Of a stretch of DNA of 52,916 nt, positions 1 through 6,168 are shown in pieces. The position numbers and the translations under genes are program-made. The notes below the pieces were generated by a model. That model was given only the letters and a program-made list of their open reading frames with translations. It had not been told where the DNA came from and made no database searches. This DNA comes from Streptosporangium minutum (lineage in GTDB: Bacteria > Actinomycetota > Actinomycetes > Streptosporangiales > Streptosporangiaceae), in the NCBI RefSeq assembly GCF_002149035.1, contig NZ_NGFP01000019.1, positions 9,157 to 62,072 of the forward strand, written 5' to 3'. The first letter of the stretch is position 1. Every line of letters starts with the position of its first letter.

Positions 1-637
1 CGGCGCTGTCGGAGCGCTTCCAGACCGAGTAGACGATGTGGCGGCCGGACTTGCCGGAGGGCAGCGTCGCGTTCCAGTAGTAGTTGGCGTCGTTGGTGCC
101 CGGAGAGCCGACGCTGTCCGGGTGGTCGGCGGTGTGGAAGGGCTGGGACTCAAGATCACCCCAGGTGAGTGCCTGGTTGGGGTTCCATCCGTCCCTGGTG
201 ATGTAGAGGTAGAACCAGCCGGGGTGGGCGGCCCACTTGTTGTACTTGAACTGGATCTGCGATCCGGAGGTCAGGTGGGTGACCGGCCAGTCGGCGCGCG
301 GGAGGTCGAACCCGCTGTAGCCGGGGTTGCCGCCGCTGCACGCCTGGCCGTCGGGGATGAACCCCGAGGTCCGCCCGGCGCCGTCGGAGCGCAGGACGCT
401 GAACCAGTTGTACAGCGAGTTGGGGCCGCTCTGGGCCACCGCCGCTCCGCAGGCGGGGTTGATGGGAATGATCTGCCCCGTTGACGACAGGCCGTCCTGC
501 CAGCAGAAGTAGGTGCGGCTGCCGGGCACCATCATGGCGCCGTGCGCCGATGCCGGACCGGGCACGAGAACGACGGCGAGCAGGGTGGACATGAGCGCGA
601 CCGCAGCGGCGACAGCGATACTTCGCCATTTACTCAC
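1..637 (-). CDS. AA10 lytic polysaccharide monooxygenase, secreted (C-terminal end outside window)
   Basis: This is a copper-dependent oxidase that cleaves crystalline chitin or cellulose outside the cell. The GTG start at 637 follows a GGGAGG ribosome site and encodes a signal peptide of about 31 residues ending PGPASA. The mature protein then begins with His (HGAMMVPGSRTYFCWQ), which with the His of KWAAHPGWF would form the copper-binding histidine brace of the family. Other family blocks are YNWFSVLRSDGAGR, DWPVTHLTSGSQI and the terminal VWKRSDS. About 212 residues are present and the frame is still open at base 1, so the end of the domain and any binding module are missing. Assignment to AA10 is firm from order and spacing of motifs; the substrate cannot be told. 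Confidence 0.93.
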   Translation of the reverse strand, partial: MSKWRSIAVAAAVALMSTLLAVVLVPGPASAHGAMMVPGSRTYFCWQDGLSSTGQIIPINPACGAAVAQSGPNSLYNWFSVLRSDGAGRTSGFIPDGQACSGGNPGYSGFDLPRADWPVTHLTSGSQIQFKYNKWAAHPGWFYLYITRDGWNPNQALTWGDLESQPFHTADHPDSVGSPGTNDANYYWNATLPSGKSGRHIVYSVWKRSDSA

Positions 638-991
638 AGAACTACCCTCCCTTTCGGAGGATGAGGAATTACTGATCGATGGCGGTGAGGCGCTCACGCG
701 AAACGAACTCTAAATCGCTGTTATCAGGGTGTAAACGACGCGCTTTCCCCAGGGGTGGACGCCGGGCATCTGCGCAGGTCGGAGAGGTGTTGAAGGGGCG
801 CGGCCGATGAAACATTCAGAGTCGCCGCCGGCTTCTGCCCGGCAGGCGGCTCGGGTGCGTAAAAGGATCTCGGCACAGTTGGCCACGGCAGACAAGCGCT
901 CCCGGCCGCATTCACGTACGGCCTGCACGATCATGCCGCGATTCCGCCGAGGACACCGAAGCGGCGGCCCGGAGATGGAATCTGTACAGCT
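638..991. other. Intergenic region without a convincing gene
   Basis: Several short frames cross this stretch on both strands, but none combines a ribosome site with recognisable protein sequence. The A/T-richer part at about 670-740 probably holds the promoter of the minus-strand monooxygenase gene. No operator palindrome of the usual cellulose- or chitin-regulator type was seen. Confidence 0.5.
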
Positions 992-1015
992 AGTTGTACG
1001 ACTACTTGTACAACT
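992..1015. promoter_or_regulatory. Inverted-repeat operator overlapping the antitoxin promoter
   Basis: Arms AGTTGTAC and GTACAACT are perfectly complementary across an 8-bp spacer, and a further partial copy (TGTACAGC) lies just upstream. A -35-like TTGTAC at 1006 and a -10-like TAGCTT at 1030 put the likely transcription start at or beside the ATG at 1042, where no ribosome site is visible. Antitoxins of this type bind such palindromes to repress themselves; that role here is inference. Confidence 0.65.
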
Positions 1016-1041
1016 ACTGTCGGTGACGCTAGCTTCACATC

Positions 1042-1347
1042 ATGACGAAATTCGTGCGCGTCGAGCCCATCTCCTCCGCTCGCGCCCAGCTCAGCGGGAC
1101 CGTCGCCCGCATCGGCGAGCAGGGCCTCCAGGCCGAGCCCGTCGTCATCGGGCGCCGATACAAGCCCGAGGCCGTCCTCATTAGCTTCGAGCTCTACGAG
1201 AAGCTCGCCGACCTCATCGACGAGATCCAGCTCGTCCCGCTGATCCGGGAGCGTCTGGCCGATGAGAAGGCGAGCCCCGACCTGACTCTGGAGGAGGTCG
1301 CCGGCTCCCTCGGGATCGACGTGGTCGCATCGCAAGGATGCCGCTGA
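1042..1347 (+). CDS. Phd/YefM-type antitoxin-like protein, solitary
   Basis: This 101-residue protein has the antitoxin layout: an N-terminal beta-alpha-beta DNA-binding part (VEPISSARAQLSGTVARIGE, then PVVIGRRYKPEAVLISFELYEKL) and a C-terminal tail. The tail is rich in charged residues and ends in a helix-turn-helix-like LTLEEVAGSLGID. Family members repress their own operon and neutralise a RelE/Doc-type toxin. No toxin frame follows: the next gene is DUF397 on the other strand, and the upstream gene is a monooxygenase. The gene sits behind a palindromic operator and probably makes a leaderless transcript. It may be an orphan antitoxin, an antitoxin that lost its toxin, or a stand-alone regulator. 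Confidence 0.7.
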   Translation: MTKFVRVEPISSARAQLSGTVARIGEQGLQAEPVVIGRRYKPEAVLISFELYEKLADLIDEIQLVPLIRERLADEKASPDLTLEEVAGSLGIDVVASQGCR

Positions 1348-1370
1348 GTCGCTGTGTTCGCTCGGTGACG

Positions 1371-1679
1371 TTAGAGCGCCCGATCCGTAGTGAGGGTGCC
1401 GTTCTTGATGGTGATGAGGAAGGCGTTCCACTCGGCGGGAGAGAAGGCCAGGACCGGGCCGTCGGGGTCCTTGGAGTCGCGGACCAGGAAGAGGCGGTCG
1501 ACCTCGAGGGTGGGGCCGGCTCCAGGGGGAGAGGTATCGGCGAGGGCGACCTCGATGCAGTTTTGGCCATTACCGCTGAGGGGGCTCTTGTGCCAGACCC
1601 CCACTTCGACGCAGTCTTGGCCAGCGCCGCTGCGAGAACTCTTTCGCCACATGACGTGAGACAGATCTCTCTCCGACAT
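1371..1679 (-). CDS. DUF397 protein with a duplicated N-terminal motif
   Basis: The 102-residue protein carries the DUF397 signature twice. The first copy is WRKSSRSGAGQDCVEVGV and the second is WHKSPLSGNGQNCIEVALAD, followed by the usual VRDSKDPDGPVLAFSPAEW end. Most family members have one copy. The ATG at 1679 is preceded by AAGGAG, so I prefer it to an upstream start at 1697. The gene follows a DUF5753 regulator by 21 bp in the same direction. This is the classic WhiJ-like pair of actinomycetes, in which the small protein is thought to modulate the DNA-binding partner. The biochemical function of DUF397 is unknown. Confidence 0.9.
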   Translation of the reverse strand: MSERDLSHVMWRKSSRSGAGQDCVEVGVWHKSPLSGNGQNCIEVALADTSPPGAGPTLEVDRLFLVRDSKDPDGPVLAFSPAEWNAFLITIKNGTLTTDRAL

Positions 1680-1700
1680 TCCGCATCTCCTTCGCAACGG

Positions 1701-2555
1701 TTAACCGCGTTGAGCAGTCGTCTCCATAATGAGACGCCGGGAGTCGTCCGGATCCAGCGCTTTGGCGCGCAGGTGGTCAAATGCCACTGTATAACGGTAT
1801 ACATCCGCGTCGCGCTCTACATAGAGGCTGTCTGTCAGATTCTCCAGGAACACCACATCTGGATCGGCGGGCTCAGGAAACTCCATGATTTGGAATGCGC
1901 CGCTTGTGCCCGAATGCGCCCCGGCGGCGAAGGGCAGCACTTGAACCGTGACGTTCGGCAGATCAGTGATATCAAGTAGCCGCTGGAGCTGGGAGCACAT
2001 CACAGCAGGCCCACCGATAACGCGCCGGATGACGGCTTCGTCCAGTATGGCCCAGAGCCGTAGAGGCTCGGTCTGCGAAAGTAGCGCTTGTCGGGCCATG
2101 CGGATCTCGATGCGATGTTCGACTTCACCCGGAGGCGAGAGAACCAGTCCGGCGCGGATGACAGCGCGAGCATAGTCCTCTGTTTGGAGGAGACCGGGAA
2201 GAACGACGGAGGCGAAGCTTCGCATCGAGGCGGCTTCGGCCTCAAGCCCGATGTAGGCAGCGTACTCGTCGGAGAGATCGTTGTAGGCGTGCCACCAACC
2301 TCTTTTCCGGGCGTCACGCGTTAGTTTGAGCAGTTCATCCCTCCTAGAGCCATCAACCTTGTAAAGCTCCAGAAGACGCCCAATGTCCTTGAGGGTGACT
2401 CCCACCCGGGAGGTCTCGATCCGCGAGATCTTCGAAGTGGACCACCCGAGCTGGCGACCAACCTCTTCCAGGGTTAACTGAGCACGTTCACGTAGGTGAC
2501 GAAGCTCTGAGGCCAGGCGACGCCTGCGCACGGTGGGACTCCCTGTTTGCCTCAT
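1701..2555 (-). CDS. XRE-family regulator with DUF5753 domain (WhiJ-like)
   Basis: The 284-residue protein has an N-terminal helix-turn-helix (about residues 10-70, including LTLEEVGRQLGWSTSKISRI) and a DUF5753 effector region. That region shows the family blocks FASVVLPGLLQTEDYARAV, LWAILDEAVIRR, LPNVTVQVLPFAAG and VVFLENLTDSLYVE. The ATG at 2555 follows GGGAGG. It is transcribed with the DUF397 gene just downstream. Such pairs act in development, antibiotic control or stress in Streptomyces (WhiJ, AbaA-locus types); the target here is unknown. A near-perfect 20-bp palindrome lies in the promoter region at 2621-2640. Confidence 0.93.
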   Translation of the reverse strand: MRQTGSPTVRRRRLASELRHLRERAQLTLEEVGRQLGWSTSKISRIETSRVGVTLKDIGRLLELYKVDGSRRDELLKLTRDARKRGWWHAYNDLSDEYAAYIGLEAEAASMRSFASVVLPGLLQTEDYARAVIRAGLVLSPPGEVEHRIEIRMARQALLSQTEPLRLWAILDEAVIRRVIGGPAVMCSQLQRLLDITDLPNVTVQVLPFAAGAHSGTSGAFQIMEFPEPADPDVVFLENLTDSLYVERDADVYRYTVAFDHLRAKALDPDDSRRLIMETTAQRG

Positions 2556-2620
2556 GTTCAGCCTCCCTTGGATTGGAGCCCAGGGTAGTGGCTTGCCTAC
2601 ACAGAGTGTCGACGCTTTTA

Positions 2621-2640
2621 GAAGAGCAAATTTGCTTTTC
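2621..2640. promoter_or_regulatory. 20-bp palindrome between divergent regulatory genes
   Basis: The core AGCAAATTTGCT (2625-2636) is a perfect palindrome. Flanking GAA and TTC extend the symmetry to 20 bp with one mismatched pair. It lies 66 bp upstream of the DUF5753 regulator and about 120 bp upstream of the plus-strand gene at 2761, and is A/T-rich against a G/C-rich background. It is the best candidate for the operator of the DUF5753/DUF397 pair. Confidence 0.6.
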
Positions 2641-2760
2641 CAGTGGCGCATCCGGGCCGTCCAGATGCATGCTCTACGTGTGCGTTCAGTAACTCTTGGT
2701 AGAGGTTGGTGTGCGTGGCTAGTGCCGAAGGGTGTCCGAGTCATGGAGGGCGGGCGAGGG

Positions 2761-3081
2761 ATGAAAGTGCGCGATCTTGGAGGGTGGGGTGGGGAACTGG
2801 TGGAGTTGGCCTGGGAGTTGAACGATCTTGGGTTTGACTCCGTGGTCAGGCTCGCTCCCGGCCGGCGGCCGAGTGTGGAGATCTTCGTTCCGCCGGAGGC
2901 GAGAGTCACCACGACACAGCGGGGCCGTACCTCGGTGTTCACCTGGGACCGCCACCACGGCCGGCCGAACCGTGACCGGCGGGGCGGCGACCGTCCAGGC
3001 CGTGACCGGAGGGGCCGCGATCAGCCGGGCCGCAGCAGGATGCGGGAGGCGGCCGAGCGGCTCATGGAGGTGGCGCGGTGA
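2761..3081 (+). CDS. Small basic protein of unknown function coupled to an RsbW-like ATPase
   Basis: The product is 106 residues. The first ~65 look folded (VRDLGGWGGELVELAWELND, then RRPSVEIFVPPEARVTTTQRG). They are followed by an arginine-rich low-complexity stretch built from DRRGGDRPGRDRRG-type repeats and a short final helix. I do not recognise a named family. The start at ATG 2761 is a choice: ATG 2743 is in frame six codons upstream. The stop overlaps the next gene's GTG by four bases (GTGA), so the two proteins are probably made together. The basic tail could contact nucleic acid or an acidic partner; that is speculation. Confidence 0.7.
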   Translation: MKVRDLGGWGGELVELAWELNDLGFDSVVRLAPGRRPSVEIFVPPEARVTTTQRGRTSVFTWDRHHGRPNRDRRGGDRPGRDRRGRDQPGRSRMREAAERLMEVAR

Positions 3082-3485
3082 AGCCCCCCTGCCTGCTGGG
3101 GCAGATCTGCTTACCCGCCCAGGTCGACTCCGTACCCATAGCGCGGCAGTACGTCCGCCTCCTGCTGCAGGTAGTGGAACACGCCCAGGCCGACGACGCG
3201 CTGCTGCTCGTCAGCGAACTCGTCACCAATGCGGTGCGCCACTCCGACTCCGGGCGGCTCCCCGACGGGCGGGTCGCCGTGGCCGTCGCCAACTGCGATG
3301 GAACGCTCCATATCGACGTGATCGACGCTGGATCGACCGGACACCAGCCCCGGCTCTGTACGGACGTCGGCCTCGACAGCGGCGGGGGACGCGGCCTCTG
3401 GCTGGTCCAGGAACTGTCGTCAGCCTGGGGCTGGCAGGAGACCCCGACCGGCCGCGTCGTCTGGTTCCAACTGACGGGGCCGTGA
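3078..3485 (+). CDS. RsbW-like ATP-binding protein (anti-sigma/serine kinase fold)
   Basis: The 135-residue protein has the GHKL ATPase motifs of the RsbW group: N-box ALLLVSELVTNAVRHSD, G1-type HIDVIDAGS, and G2 block GGGRGLWLVQELSSAWGW. Proteins of this type bind sigma factors and phosphorylate STAS antagonists, or are orphan regulators in actinomycetes. The GTG start overlaps the stop of the preceding gene, which implies translational coupling. No sigma factor is adjacent. The Cys pair near the N-terminus (PPCLLGQICLPAQ) is common in the actinomycete subgroup. Confidence 0.9.
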   Translation: MKPPCLLGQICLPAQVDSVPIARQYVRLLLQVVEHAQADDALLLVSELVTNAVRHSDSGRLPDGRVAVAVANCDGTLHIDVIDAGSTGHQPRLCTDVGLDSGGGRGLWLVQELSSAWGWQETPTGRVVWFQLTGP

Positions 3486-3545
3486 AGCGGCACTCCCTAC
3501 GACGCCGGGGAACGGACCGAGTCACCGCGCACTCGGCTCACCCCG

Positions 3546-3785
3546 CTACTTACCGGGCGTGCACGCGTAGAGCCGGCCATAGCGCTTCTGAGCGATCCGC
3601 ATCAGCTCGATCATGTCCCTGATCCCATCCCTGCCCTTGGCGACCTGTGCCAGGTAGAGGGTGATGATCCTCTGCTTGCCCCCGCAGCTGAACCTGGCCA
3701 CTACTCGGTCCATCAGGCGGTAGGAGGGATCGAGCGCCCACCAATGAGGATCGGCGCCTTCGGCGGGGTTTTCTCGTGTCTTCAC
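3546..3785 (-). CDS. Hypothetical protein, 79 residues
   Basis: I do not recognise this protein. It starts at a GTG (3785) with only a weak upstream GGGG and has a single clean frame. Third-position G/C content is about three quarters, in keeping with real genes here. The sequence is hydrophilic with a central helix-prone part (TLYLAQVAKGRDGIRDMIEL), a pair of tryptophans near the start and two cysteines. It lies between the ATPase operon and the MmyB-type regulator and has no obvious partner. It could be spurious, but its composition favours a gene. Confidence 0.5.
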   Translation of the reverse strand: MKTRENPAEGADPHWWALDPSYRLMDRVVARFSCGGKQRIITLYLAQVAKGRDGIRDMIELMRIAQKRYGRLYACTPGK

Positions 3786-3926
3786 AACCCCGGAAGGACC
3801 CCGCCGGCGCTGTCTCTCGCGGCCCGGCGAGACCGGCGTCCCGGCCCCCGGCTCTGCTCAGACGGCCCGGAACACCGCTCTCACCCGCACCATCACACCC
3901 ACCCACAATGCCCTCGACTAGGCGAT

Positions 3927-4799
3927 TCAGGTTGACACGGGCTCAGTGGGTTCGGGGGCTGCGGTGAGGTCGGCTTGTTCGGCTATAAGGCGGAGGGATG
4001 CTTCGGAGGGGGAGCCGGGTTCCGCGGTGTAGGCGATCAGGGAGACATCGGGGTCGCCGCTGGCTTGGAAGCTCTCGTAGGCCAGGGTGAATTCGCCGAC
4101 GGCGGGGTGGCGCATGTGGTAACCACCGTGGGTCCGATCTGCGACCTCCTGGCCGTCCCAGAGCCGACGGAAGTCCTCGCTGCGGTCGGACAGCTCTTCG
4201 ATCAGGGCCCCGAAGGCCGGGTCTGCGGGGTGCCGTCCCAGGTCCATGCGCAGGTAGGCCACCACGTTCCTGGCCTTGGTCTCCCAATTGACATACCGGC
4301 TGCGCACCTCCTCGTCGAGGAAGACCAGCCAGGCCGTGTTCCGATGCCTCGCAGGCACCGTGGCCAGTGAGCCGATCAGTTCGGCGTAAACGGGATTCCA
4401 GGCCAGGACATCGGTGCGGCGGCCCACCAGATAGGCGGGTGTCCCAGTCATGGAGTCGAGCAGGCGCCGTTGTCCTGGGCGCAGGTCCTGGCGCTGCGAT
4501 GCGGCCATGGGCCGTTGCTTCACGGCACGGGCCAGGTTGTGCAGGTGCGCGCGTTCAGCCTCACTCAGGCGCAGGGCACCGGCAACGGCGTCGATGACCT
4601 CGTCGGAGACATTGTCGCCGCGGCCCTGCTCGAACCGTACGTAGTAGTCCATGCTCACACCCGCGAGCTGAGCGAGCTCTTCGCGGCGCAGGCCCGGCAC
4701 GCGGCGGCGTTCGCCGTAGCTGGTCAGCCCCGCGTCCTCGGGCTTCAGCCGTGCCCGTCGTGAGCGCAGGAACGCCGCCAGTTCTGCCTTGCCGTTCAT
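3927..4799 (-). CDS. XRE-family regulator with MmyB-like ligand-binding domain
   Basis: The 290-residue protein has an N-terminal helix-turn-helix (RRVPGLRREELAQLAGVSMD, then YYVRFEQGRGDNVSDEVIDA) and the C-terminal MmyB-like region. That region contains TPAYLVGRRTDVLAWNPVYA, NTAWLVFLDEEVRSRYVNWE and YHMRHPAVGEFTLAYESFQ. Members often repress a divergent oxidoreductase or transporter and may bind a fatty-acid-like ligand. ATG 4799 was chosen because the helix-turn-helix begins 40 residues later, as in relatives. No strong ribosome site is visible. It is divergent from a small gene and an ABM monooxygenase, its likely targets. Confidence 0.93.
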   Translation of the reverse strand: MNGKAELAAFLRSRRARLKPEDAGLTSYGERRRVPGLRREELAQLAGVSMDYYVRFEQGRGDNVSDEVIDAVAGALRLSEAERAHLHNLARAVKQRPMAASQRQDLRPGQRRLLDSMTGTPAYLVGRRTDVLAWNPVYAELIGSLATVPARHRNTAWLVFLDEEVRSRYVNWETKARNVVAYLRMDLGRHPADPAFGALIEELSDRSEDFRRLWDGQEVADRTHGGYHMRHPAVGEFTLAYESFQASGDPDVSLIAYTAEPGSPSEASLRLIAEQADLTAAPEPTEPVST

Positions 4800-4829
4800 G
4801 ACGGTCACTTTATGGGGGTTCTGGCAGTC

Positions 4830-4868
4830 CCCAGGTTCGCCGGTTCTCAGGAGAACCTCAGCCCTGGG
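4830..4868. promoter_or_regulatory. Nested palindrome, probable operator of the MmyB-type regulator
   Basis: An inner perfect repeat, GGTTCTC and GAGAACC with a 2-bp spacer (4842-4857), sits inside an outer pair CCCAGG (4830-4835) and CCTGGG (4863-4868). Extra GGTTC half-sites occur at about 4817 and 4834. It lies in the divergent promoter region between the regulator (start 4799) and the gene at 4947, as expected for an autoregulated divergent pair. Confidence 0.65.
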
Positions 4869-4946
4869 TGGTCGTTGGCTTCCGTAGCACCATCGAAGAC
4901 ATCGCGAGAGCAGCAAAGTGATCGAGCCGAATGGAGTGAGAAACCC

Positions 4947-5081
4947 GTGTACCACATCGCCGTCAGCTTCGACGTCCACGTCAAGGGACCGCACTTCGCT
5001 CGCTTCTTCGACATCATCCAGACCTTTGCCGAGGGCCCCACCTGGCTGATCAAGGGCGCCCGCATCAACGACAACGCCTGA
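4947..5081 (+). CDS. 44-residue protein upstream of the ABM monooxygenase
   Basis: This short gene begins with GTG 4947 behind GGAG and ends 11 bp before the monooxygenase start. Nearly all third positions are G or C, which supports coding. The sequence (for example VSFDVHVKGPHFARFFDII) has no family I recognise and no signal peptide or membrane segment. Its place as the first gene of an operon under an MmyB-type repressor suggests a small partner or leader of the monooxygenase. A translated leader with no function of its own is also possible. Confidence 0.6.
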   Translation: MYHIAVSFDVHVKGPHFARFFDIIQTFAEGPTWLIKGARINDNA

Positions 5082-5092
5082 GGAGGCACACC

Positions 5093-5389
5093 ATGACTCT
5101 CACCGTCATCGCCGGATTCGAAGCCAAGCCTGGCCTGGAAGACGACCTGCGCACCGCCCTCGAAGGAATGATCGAGCCCTCCCTCGAGGAGGCCGGCTGC
5201 CTTGCCTACGAGCCGTACACCGACCCCAACCAGCCGACCAGGATGGTCCTGATCGAGGAATGGACCAGCACGGAAGCACTCGACCTGCACTTCACCACCC
5301 CCCACTTCGAACACGTCGCGGGTGTCCTGGACACCCTCCTGGTCAAGCCGTTCACGATCCGCCACCTCATCGACCCAGAGACCAGGTGA
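5093..5389 (+). CDS. ABM-domain monooxygenase (quinol monooxygenase-like)
   Basis: The 98-residue protein spans a complete antibiotic-biosynthesis-monooxygenase (ABM) domain of ferredoxin-like fold. Key blocks are TVIAGFEAKPGLEDDLRTAL, EAGCLAYEPYTDPN, MVLIEEWTSTEALDLHFTT and the PHFEHVAG motif. Relatives are cofactor-free quinol monooxygenases (YgiN) or small oxidative enzymes acting as dimers. It has a strong GAGGAGG ribosome site. It sits in an operon with the 44-residue protein, divergent from an MmyB-type regulator, which points to induction by a small molecule that it may oxidise. The substrate is unknown. Confidence 0.9.
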   Translation: MTLTVIAGFEAKPGLEDDLRTALEGMIEPSLEEAGCLAYEPYTDPNQPTRMVLIEEWTSTEALDLHFTTPHFEHVAGVLDTLLVKPFTIRHLIDPETR

Positions 5390-5475
5390 CCTGGACGGCA
5401 CCCAGCAAAAAGCAGAATGGACCTGCGGACACTGACCCGGGACCGGACGCCCGTACCCGGCCCAGCGACCGCAAT

Positions 5476-5521
5476 GATCTTCCCCCCTCACGCCACGTGT
5501 ACGTCGAGAGGGGGGAAGATC
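5476..5521. terminator. Perfect 14-bp inverted repeat, likely bidirectional terminator
   Basis: GATCTTCCCCCCTC (5476-5489) and its exact complement (5508-5521) flank an 18-base loop. It lies between the convergent ABM monooxygenase gene and the GNAT gene. There is no U-tract, which is usual for actinomycete terminators. The rest of 5390-5685 shows no gene. Confidence 0.75.
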
Positions 5522-5685
5522 ACCCCGGCAGACGATCACCCGATCCGAAACCCGCCCGCCACCCGCACGAGCACCCCCACATCACCCACACAAGGACCCT
5601 GACCAGGCAATTCGTGATGGCGCATCCTCAATGCTCGTCCGACAACCGCTGGATCCGCTCCACCGCCGTCCGCATCGCCGCGCGG

Positions 5686-6168
5686 CTATCGCGGGTACTC
5701 CGTCGCGGCGAGCTTCTCCAGTGCCGGTCCCGAGAGCCGGTAGGTGTCCCATTCGTCGAGCGACTCGGCGCCGAGTGCCCGGTAGAACTCGATGGACGGG
5801 GTGTTCCAGTCGAGAACCGCCCATTCGAACCGGCCGTAGCCGCGTTCCACGCATATGCGGGCGAGCTCGACGAGCAGTTGCTTTCCATACCCGGCTCCCC
5901 GGTGGACGGGGTGCACGAAGAGATCTTCGAGGTGGATCCCATGCCTGCCCAGCCAGGTGGAGTAGGTCACGAACCAGAGCGCGAACCCCGTCACCGTCTC
6001 TCCGTCGGTGGCGATGTGGCAGAACACGGCGGGGGACGGTCCGAAGAGGGCGTCGTGGAGCTGCTCGGCGGTGGTCTCGACCTCGTCGAGCGCCTTCTCG
6101 TACTCCGCGAGCCCACGGATCATGTCGATGATCGCCGGAACGTCGTCCGGCGTTGCGGGACGAATCAT
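5686..6168 (-). CDS. GNAT-family N-acetyltransferase (diamine acetyltransferase-like)
   Basis: The 160-residue protein is a single GNAT domain. It shows the N-terminal MIRPATPDDVPAIIDMIRGL, strand 4 block HLEDLFVHPVHRG with the acetyl-CoA pyrophosphate loop RGAGYG, and the C-terminal WNTPSIEFYRALGA. The pattern and the acidic EYEKALDEVE segment resemble spermidine/diamine acetyltransferases, so a polyamine-like substrate is plausible but not proven. The ATG at 6168 overlaps by four bases (ATGA) the stop of the long kinase/phosphatase frame upstream, and no ribosome site is visible. Its expression may therefore depend on that transcript. Confidence 0.9.
   Translation of the reverse strand: MIRPATPDDVPAIIDMIRGLAEYEKALDEVETTAEQLHDALFGPSPAVFCHIATDGETVTGFALWFVTYSTWLGRHGIHLEDLFVHPVHRGAGYGKQLLVELARICVERGYGRFEWAVLDWNTPSIEFYRALGAESLDEWDTYRLSGPALEKLAATEYPR

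Noticed and set aside
1338-1979. Toxin gene downstream of the antitoxin-like gene
   Set aside because: The only frame there is antisense to the DUF397 and DUF5753 genes and has no toxin motif.
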